A stretch of 64,000 nucleotides of DNA from Hyaloscypha bicolor E. Taxonomy: Eukaryota; Ascomycota; Leotiomycetes; Helotiales; Hyaloscyphaceae. Below the pieces are notes generated by a model. The model ran no database searches and was not told the origin of the DNA. It saw nothing but the letters and a program-made list of their open reading frames with translations. The DNA lies in NCBI RefSeq assembly GCF_002865645.1, contig NW_020194693.1, forward strand, positions 1,116,001-1,180,000, given 5' to 3'. Positions 56,608 through 64,000 of this stretch are shown in pieces. Positions within the stretch are counted from its first letter, which is position 1. Every line of letters begins with the position of its first letter. Position numbers and translations under genes: made by a program.

Positions 56608-58247
56608 AATAAAGGAAGTAAGGAGATTACTTAATAGGTAATTAATTAGTAAGTAATTTATATTCTTATTAGTTAGCCTCTCTCTTTTATTACCCAAATT
56701 ACTTATTCTAAATAAGGAAACTATCTCTAATTTTTTTTAAAAATACTACTGCAAGTAGTAGTATTTATTTTATCTTATAAATATTAAAAGTTTAGTTTTT
56801 ATAGGGCAAAAAAAATATTATTACTAGTAGGATAAGTAATAGTTTATTATTCTTATTTGAGATAACTTGCCCGTAATAAGGTATTTCCTTAAATAGAGAA
56901 TAAGGAGCCACTATTAGTATATTATATTATAACTCTACTAACTTTTTCTATAAGAAAAATACTTGTTATTATTATAATAATTAATTAAAGGGGCCTTGTA
57001 ATCGGGCATACGCTTTACTCGGGCAGTAAGGAATATGCGTACTAGCCGCATCTGGGGCACAGGTGCGGCAGCGTTTTTTTTGCGGTGATAATCTTACATT
57101 CACATTCCCGAGCAAGCCGAGATACGCGTGCCTTGAAGATATACTTCTTAAGGGTTGTAAGGGCAAGTGAGGGACGTACTTCTTGCTCGCCTTATGTGCG
57201 CGTGCCGGGGGCTAAAAAGTAGCTGAAAAAAGAAGCCTTATTTTACGATAAAATTACAAAATTAGCCTTCTTGAGAGCGGGGGAAGGTCTCTAGCATATA
57301 ACCAAAAGAGTATTGACCTCTAGTTATTACTACTTTGGGCGGATAATCTAGATTTGGGAATGCTCTGCGAGCTGGACAGGGATTTGGTAGGGGTCAATAG
57401 GGGTATTCACATATTGTATCTATCTATTCCACTATATACCTGCGAACACATTTCTGACTTCTTACACATAAATATCAGAGGACAATACGTTTCAATCTAT
57501 ATCTAAGATAAGGTAAGCAGCTTTGCAATGGGTAGAACTATTGCACATATTTAATGGCTGACAGAAATGTTCAGGGACTTTTGGGAAAGAACATCGCAGA
57601 AAATGCTACTTTCGGAGGAATGCCACAAACTCGTATCACCAACAGTTAAGGGTCTCACAATTCTGCGATACGAGGGAAACACTTAAGCAGACTGACCCAT
57701 TTTGCGAGTGACGATGTCCTCCAGACAAAGGATGGGTGATCGTTCATTGGAACACTGCAGAAGTAGGCCATCCAATTGTTGGGGGGGAAAAAAAGCACCG
57801 ATGCTCAGACCAACAGAGCAGCTATAATGTGAAGTTTGATGCAAAGACCAAGGAAGCGGAGAGGCTTTACTGTCTCCAAGAGTAGTTTGAACTGAAGTGT
57901 CCCGTGATTAATTGGGATTTGTAGCAGAATCTTCCCTTGTTCTATCTTCCGCAGGTTTGAATTTTGAGCTTTCCTTGTACTCATTACCGCAACAATTTGA
58001 AAAGTTATATGCAGCTTCTGGTTGTTTCTCATGCATACATGATTTTGACGGCTGTGCTGCTGATGTCTGGTTGGGCAAGATGGCCTTGTTTTGATAAATA
58101 TCTCGAGCAAAGCTGCATTAATGACTTGATAGCAGACCATGAGAACTTGATTTTCCTTGAAAGAAGATACTGCTTACTTCCTTGTCTGAAACTTCAAACT
58201 TTAAACGTTCTGATCCGACTGCACGTGAATCGACCAAAATAGACAAT
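56608..58247. other. Right border of the AT-rich block and gene-free flank
   Basis: The AT-rich sequence ends sharply near 56980, where GC-rich text without a recognisable gene starts (for example GGGCATACGCTTTACTCGGG at about 57004). A G7A7 run lies at 57781-57794. The 3' end of the JEN1-like gene is at the right end. Small frames are unsupported. Confidence 0.55.
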
Positions 58248-59957
58248 CTACGGCGACCTCTCTCTTATCTCAACAGCGTTCTCCGTAGATGTTGTCTTCT
58301 CACCCACCTCATCCGCCATCTCGATATCCTTTGGCGGAATTATCGCCCCGACTCCTGCGATTGGAGCTTCCTCAAACTTTCGTCCCCTCTTCTCAGGTCC
58401 CACAGCGACCGTACACGCAATGCCAACAGCAATAATAGTGGTAGCAACGCCCATGACCGGTCCGTAAGCCTTAACATGTTTGCCTCCTGCATCATGCACG
58501 AAATTCTTTTCTGCGATTGCATTGACAATTTGCGTGCTTGGGGATGAAATCATATTTCCCAGCTGGTACGTGAGACCCGGGAAAGAGGAACGGAAAGCAG
58601 GAGGAGAGAGTTCGTTTAAGTGGATGGGAATGATTCCCCAGGCACCTTGTACAAAGAATTGAAGCATGAATCCCGAGGCAGAGAGTGATACCTCGCTTTT
58701 GGGAAGGATCCAAGCAGGGATGAGAAAGCAGGATATAATTGCTGAAGTGATAATGGCACGGCGACGACCGAAGAATTGAGACAAGTATCCGATGGTGAAG
58801 CCCCCGAAAATGGATCCTGTTTTCATCCAGATACTAGCACGACTTGCGGCGGCGTTCTTCAGCCCTTTAGATTGGAGCATAAAGGTAGTGTAGGAATCTT
58901 GGGAAGTATGGCTTGGATAGTAAGTACTTTTCGTAGCAGAGTGAAGCCCTTAATAACTTACCTATAGAAGTTGAACCAAGTCATCATAATCACGCAGTAG
59001 ACACAGATCTTCCACTCTTGCGCAAGCATGCCCCTAGTGTCTCTCCAGAACGCATGAGCAGTAATTTTCTTTTGCCCATTTTTCTTCGCCTCGAGAAATT
59101 GTCTACTTTCCGGAAAGAAGATCCGAATAATTCCAACCCCAATAGACAATCCGGCACCGATCCAGAATACTTTCTACAATAATCAACACACATCAATTAT
59201 CAAAGGAAGGAGTTCGCTTACCTTCCAGGAATTGGTGCTTCCTCCAACCCCCAAATTCGCCGATGCCGCCAGCACGTACCCAAGAGAATAGCCTTGCTGC
59301 AAAATTCCAGACATCAGCCCTCGGGCATTAACAGGACAATGCTCGAGCGCCATTGCGATTGCATTCCCATACACTCCTCCCATAAACAGCCCAAACAGGC
59401 TTCTTACTGCCAAAAACTGGTGGAAATTACGGCTGTAAATAGTCGCAATCTGCAAGAGACCCACGGCGAACATATTGACGACCATGGGCCATTTGCGCCC
59501 AAACCTGTCACCTGCTAGACCGAAGAAAGCGGCGCCAACCGACCTCAGGAGGAGGGTTAGAGTTAAGGCCGTGGTGATGTTCGTGTTGGTTGTTTTGTAG
59601 TAGGTGGCGAATTTTACAGTTTGGATGGAGAGGGCGTGAAAATCGAAAGCATCGGCTGTCCAGGCAAGCAGACCACAGATGAAGAAGACCCACTATCGGT
59701 TGTTAGTATAATATACTGGCAAGACTCTGTGAATTAGTCTTTCATTCCATGGAACTTACATCTCTCGCACGCAGCTGTGCAAAAAGACTAATGGGATTCT
59801 TGAGTGGCTCGGGGGTTTGCCATTCGCAGCTCGACTCCCCATAGTCATTCGTAACTTCAACTCTCTGCTTCCATTTCAGTAGATCAGACAAGTTTTGCTT
59901 TGCGGTAGGAATGACACCCTTGGCGATAGGGTCTGCGGGTTCATTGGGAGAAGCCAT
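58248..59957 (-). CDS. JEN1-type carboxylate (lactate/pyruvate) MFS transporter
   Basis: Four exons: 59957-59760, 59692-59222, 59173-58962 and 58911-58248, giving 514 residues with agreeing phases. JEN1-family plasma-membrane proton symporters import lactate, pyruvate and related short carboxylates. The family signature NXX[S/T]HX[S/T]QDXXXT is intact at 291-303 (NFYSHTSQDSYTT), restored across the third splice junction. WVFFICGLLAWTADAFDFHA starts helix 1, GDRFGRKWPM is the MFS loop, and FGRRRA its second-half repeat. The N-terminal 66 residues and C-terminal ~50 are soluble. A start at 59957 is chosen; the upstream in-frame text is a leader with no homologous pattern. Isolated between the AT-rich block and a pseudogene. 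Confidence 0.93.
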
Positions 59958-61222
59958 GATGTTTTCTTGCGTACTCTTCTCGTAAACTAGCTGGTTCGTT
60001 GACGGCTTGTCAAAGATTGAGAAAATCCACAAACGCTGCAGATGCACCAAAGCTGCAATAACTATATACCCACCTCAGGTCATGGCGTCGGCCAAACACA
60101 GTCGGAAAACCTTATTTACGCCGAGACTGACTTTGTCAAGTATGCACCTAGGAGGCAGATAGAGCAAAATGCGAATTGTGTATCTCAAATGGCTTTCAGG
60201 CTATATTCAGGCATATTGAGGTGGCTGCATGGCAGGCTTGGCGAGATTACTATAGGGCGATTTAGCGCCTTATCCTCAGCTTGGAAGATGGGTGATAAAC
60301 ACCTTCCTGTTTGGAATTATCAAGTAGCATACAGGGATTTTCTCGTAGCAGAGAAGCAAATGAGCGGTCAGATTTTTAAAGCCTTAGACCACGTGATACC
60401 GTGGCGTTGGTCGCAAGCCCGGGAGTGCAGGACGAACTGGGACACCCTGTAGCTTTTCTCGTTCTCGCCTACAAGGTCTACGCCAAGTTCCGTCCCCTCC
60501 AATAAACCGCCTATGAGGTGCTCTAATTCTACACACTACTCATGTACTCCCATGCCAGTTCCTTATATTATCCATATATTTGAACATAGCCTCCGAAGAT
60601 AGGTGGCTTGGCTTGAGAAAGCGATCGCCTTCTTGCATGTTGCATTGCAGTATCGCTTGCCAATTTTTATGTGCAGCATTTTAGCCATTCGATAATCATG
60701 GTGACCTATTCTTGGTCTCATCTGAAGGCAGAACGTAACCAGGTCCTGAGCACCTGTCAAGGCAGGAAGTTATAATTTGGAAATATTTGAGGGGAAGGTA
60801 TTGAAAAGGGGGCTTCCCGAACCACTTAGCGAACCCCTGAACTCGGCTATTGAGAGGTACAATTTTAGCGCGTTCTCAAACTACTTTGACCCCCCTACAT
60901 ATCGAAATTTCATCTGCGCGTCGATAAATATTTGCGCACTACTAATACTTTGGAGGCGGACTTCGCTTTTTTTTGTCGTTCTGGGATTTCATCTTTTAAT
61001 TGTACCCTCAAAAGCGGTCTTGCGATAGGTGGGCAAGAGTCTGACTTGTCAGACCTAGACTGCGAGCTGTCACCGGAATCACAACACGCAGACATTATTT
61101 TGAATATCTTTGAGAGAGCAGAATATTGTGTCTTAATATGGATAATATGAATTATAAACTAAAATAAATTACAGAAGTGAAAATCAGGATTCAACCAGCG
61201 AGAGCAGGAACAATAGACACCA
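59958..61222. other. Intergenic, nothing supported
   Basis: About 1.26 kb with the JEN1-like promoter at its left end. Small frames have no domain pattern. GGCTTTCAGGC phrases near 60189 resemble those at 28257-28286. Confidence 0.5.
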
Positions 61223-62185
61223 CTAAGACCCTCCCCCAAGATCAATAGCCAAAACCCTGCCACCCTGGACATCAGTTCTATTAACCAACCTAGTGTGCCC
61301 ACCATTTGTTGTAACATACAACATCCTCCGATCACTCTTCGTCCTCCCAAATTTCGCCGCTGTATTCCCCTCAATGAGTACCAGCGTATCGAGATTTTCA
61401 TAATCCAGAGAAACCACCTTTCCTGCGGGTGTAATCTTTCGGATAAGATCAACTCTCCCTCTCGCAATATATGCATCACCCACGCCATCAAACGTAAAGT
61501 CCCTGCGGGAATCCAATCATGATAAATTTACACACGGAAAAAAACCCAATTCCGTAATCGTGAAGTATAGAAATCCTTCCCTGGTATGCACGCCATTGAC
61601 ACCGAAGGAGATGCCACCCACAAGCGCAGTCAACGTAGGGTCAGGCTGCGTGGCAGTATCATTAAGCACGACATCGTATATCGAAGTCCCCAGATTGAGG
61701 CGCCAGATCACTCTAAGAGGGTGAATTTGCTTTCCTTCTAGACGACAGTTGCTCTACTCAAGATAATGACGTCTGGGATATCCACAATCTTGGATACCAC
61801 TGCCGTGCCATCATGGCGGAAATCCGGTTTCTAGACTGAGAACGATTTTTGGTTAGCGACGGCCGTGAAGCGGGAGAAATTACCTTTGGTGATGGCGCAG
61901 GCATCTCCTTTCGATCTCTGCAATCCGGAGGATTCCGAGAGCTTCTGGGAATTGTGCGACTAATTTTGGGATGGGGTTTTGATAGAAGGGGTCTATTTGA
62001 TATAGATTAGGCGAAATGATGAGTGTAACCAGGTGCTGTGCGTTGGAACGAACCGCGATGTTCTCCATTCAGGTGATATTCGGAAATTCGCAAAGCTGAC
62101 GGATGGTTGGAGGAAAGCATTGTTCTGGTTGAAATGGGTGTGCAATGCACAATTGAAGCAATAAGAGGATTGCCCAAATCATCAT
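61223..62185 (-). pseudogene. Secreted SMP-30/gluconolactonase-like protein, broken
   Basis: From ATG 62185 a signal peptide is clear (MMIWAILLLLQLCIAHPF). Beta-propeller text follows: ENIAVRSNAQ, NLYQIDPF, IPKLVAQFPE, then after a frame change near 61895 NFSRFTAVANQKSFSV, KIVDIPDV, later LNLGTSIYDVV, FGVNGVHTREGFLYF, and finally DFTFDGVGDAYIA, RKITPAGKVV, FGRTKSDRRMLYVTTNGG and VLAIDLGG. Stops interrupt it in frame at 62069-62071 (TGA), 61831-61833 (TAG) and 61738-61740 (TAG). Where the second stop falls, relatives have Trp, consistent with TGG to TAG. The family hydrolyses lactones or phospho-esters, but this copy cannot make a full protein. Confidence 0.85.
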
Positions 62186-62991
62186 GAGAAGAGAGTATTG
62201 TGTCGTGGTCCTTTCAGCTTTACAGTTATCGAAGCAAAATCTGATGGCTTGTGAACCTTGGTAACTGAGGAAATGTTCTACTTATTACATACCAAGTATT
62301 GAGCCATGCTGTTTAGTATTTATCTCGGTGAGGTTGTTTAATGTACAGTATTACAGTGAGTGAGGCAAATGCAACCTGGGGTCGACAATGTTACGCGGAT
62401 TGGTCGCTTGGATTGAAGAACTGGGGCAACAGCGCGACGAACCACAATAAGTAGAGCTTACTGTATCTCATCGCGGAGTTAACCACTGAGTTGTATCGTC
62501 GGGGTGAAGTTCAGGTCCTGAGATGGCTCCGGGGAATAATTGCTTACCGGACGGCGAATCTTCGTATAGTATTCCTTCCAGCTCGGATCCGTTGGTCGCG
62601 AGAGAGTCGCGAGAACATATTGTGAAGGACTAAGAAAGTAGCGAGACCTTATTCCCACTCGGAACTACGTGCGGGACTGACCTTTAAGACGCTTCGAATG
62701 GTATTTCTGCATTCATCTGATATCTTTTATAGCTGTTGCTTTTCTCGGTGAAATCGATGTGGGCAAGTGAGACATAGTAGCCTTTGAGCAACAAAGATCA
62801 CCGAAGTTGAGAAGGAGATATGAGAAAGACTCCCGAATTGAAACCCGAAACGAATGTCCGGATCGTATTTTGATTCTTGAACCAAAAGATCGATACACAA
62901 TTCATACCAACTAACACAGAGGACGCCAAAAGTTAACCAAACCGAAGCCCCATAGAATTCAAACTCATATAATCCATCAGACTTTTCGGAT
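62186..62991. other. Intergenic, nothing supported
   Basis: About 800 bp between the SMP-30-like pseudogene start and the GFA-domain stop. No gene, RNA or repeat recognised. Confidence 0.5.
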
Positions 62992-63414
62992 CTAATTCCC
63001 AGGTCCTTTGGTAACCCTCTTCGCAATTCCCTCAATCTCACCTTTAGGCAACATACGACAGTTCACGCCCATCTTGTGCTCCAGCCCTGCATAAGGTCCT
63101 TCTGCATATGTTCTTTCACCACGCCAGAACATCATACATCCGCAGTGGCCGCACCGATTGAACGAAAGGCCGCAGTCGGCGTCCTCGCGGATGTAAGCTT
63201 GGAGTGTGGTATCGCTCGCCGTTGTCACTACCACATCATTGCGTTGAAAGTAGGCCCATAGAGCGCCGTATTTGTAGCAGACAGTGCAGTGGCACTCGAG
63301 GAGTGAGGTGGGTTTGGAAGGCAGTTCAACTCGAACGCGACCGCAGTGGCAAACGGCAGTGAAGGCCTCATCTTTGCTGCCGGAGGAGTCGTGGCGGGGC
63401 TGTTCGGTAGCCAT
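62992..63414 (-). CDS. GFA/CENP-V domain zinc protein
   Basis: Single exon, 140 residues from ATG 63414; upstream in-frame text to 63591 lacks family pattern and is taken as leader. The glutathione-dependent formaldehyde-activating (GFA)/CENP-V fold binds two zinc ions through Cys. Visible ligand groups: C22-H-C24, C41-H-C43 with C46 (ECHCTVC), C88 and C91 with C93 (CGHCGC); the FWRG and Y-x-E patches after it also fit the fold. Enzymatic role is unproven for most fungal members; some process glutathione adducts. Complete and apparently functional. Confidence 0.9.
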   Translation of the reverse strand: MATEQPRHDSSGSKDEAFTAVCHCGRVRVELPSKPTSLLECHCTVCYKYGALWAYFQRNDVVVTTASDTTLQAYIREDADCGLSFNRCGHCGCMMFWRGERTYAEGPYAGLEHKMGVNCRMLPKGEIEGIAKRVTKGPGN

Positions 63415-64000
63415 AAGTGAATAAGAGGAATTGGCGTGGTAATGCTGGAGAGACTCTCTTTCGTAGAAGTATTGGTTGATGATCGTGAGAGATTTGGAAG
63501 GCGAAGGATCGTGAAAAGTCTTGGATAAGTGGAGTCTGCAGCGCAGCAGGTTAACCTGTGTGTTCCACCGGGTGAGATTGCAGGGATTCAAAGTAAACCA
63601 TTTTCAAAGTGACCAGGTGGAATTTTCGTCAGGCATCAACTTCCCGTCTATGTAGCACAGCGAACGGGACGCAGTAAAGCTGTGTCCCGTTCGCTAAGCA
63701 TTAATTATATCTTTATAGTAAGTAACCCAAATACTGTTTTCTAACTATATCAAAACCATTTCTAAAGTGTTCCCAAGCGGGGGGGTCAACCGCCCCACGG
63801 ACCCCAGGCGAACCCTAATTAATCCGAGCCACCCTCGCGGGCTCGGGACCAACCCTAGCCTCCTAACCAAAGCGTTTCTAAACTTTGTCTAAATTGTTAT
63901 AAAATCGTTATGGAACTGGTTCTGTCTTGAGGTTAAAAAGTCAATTTTCTTTAAGTCAATAATCAGGCAGAAACAACCTGGTGGGTCTTTATCCGCACTC
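63415..64000. other. Right-edge intergenic with hairpin and GC-rich text
   Basis: Contains the promoter of the GFA gene, the hairpin at 63659-63695, and a GC-rich, G7-bearing segment at 63770-63860 with a small stem (CCGAGCC .. GGCTCGG). A mobile element may begin near 63655; the window ends before it could be followed. Confidence 0.45.
63659..63695. repeat. Perfect 12-bp inverted repeat (hairpin)
   Basis: AGCGAACGGGAC at 63659-63670 pairs fully with 63684-63695; the 13 nt between can extend the stem by a few more pairs. It resembles the terminal or subterminal structure of a fungal DNA transposon or a strong transcript hairpin. Confidence 0.85.

Noticed and set aside
60042..60452. 136-codon plus-strand frame upstream of the JEN1-like gene
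   Set aside because: No recognisable domain, no typical start context and atypical residue composition; most likely non-coding.

Overview
The window reads as nuclear DNA of a filamentous ascomycete (Pezizomycotina; a leotiomycete-type genome is my guess). The evidence is dense genes with many 45-60 nt spliceosomal introns (GT..AG, CTGAC/CTAAC-like branch sites), typical fungal families (HET domain, JEN1, MED6, ECM16, Caps_synth-type glycosyltransferase, GPI mannoprotein-like), and a long AT-rich block with the look of RIP (repeat-induced point mutation): TpA-rich, stop-riddled remnants of retrotransposons. All gene models were built by reading splice signals and frames by eye; nothing was aligned.

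Layout. 1-31.1 kb is an ordinary gene-rich arm: an SDR oxidoreductase running off the left edge (-), the rRNA helicase ECM16 (-) sharing a 157 bp promoter with a proteasome-assembly chaperone 3 homologue (+), a 2OG-Fe(II) dioxygenase (-) divergent from an NCS1 purine/uracil-type permease (+), MED6 (-) divergent from an MMTAG2-like RS protein (+), a 1782-residue Sacsin/NO VEIN-like Hsp90-type ATPase with a C-terminal HELAH motif (+), a GPI-anchored repeat glycoprotein (-), an aspartic-protease-fold membrane protein lacking the first catalytic Asp (+), a PrsW-like intramembrane protease (+), a frameshifted AYR1-like SDR pseudogene (-) and a Caps_synth-type glycosyltransferase (-).

32.1-57.0 kb is AT-rich, apart from one island at 34.6-36.4 kb holding a HET-domain gene broken by a single in-frame TAG. 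The block contains a probable small LTR element (33.35-34.60 kb), a full-length but RIP-degraded Ty3/Gypsy element with about 300 bp LTRs (41.09-48.94 kb; gag, RT, RNase H, integrase and C-terminal remnants readable), several tandem repeats, and two arrays of the same 39 bp unit in opposite orientation flanking about 2.9 kb (52.8-56.6 kb).

57.0-64.0 kb returns to normal composition but is gene-poor: a JEN1-type carboxylate transporter (-), a secreted SMP-30-like pseudogene with stops in Trp-like positions (-), a small GFA/CENP-V zinc protein (-), and a perfect hairpin near the right edge. No operon-like or biosynthetic cluster is evident. The strongest biological story is gene decay (HET, SMP-30, SDR pseudogenes) around a RIP-silenced repeat block that could be a facultative or centromere-type heterochromatin domain.
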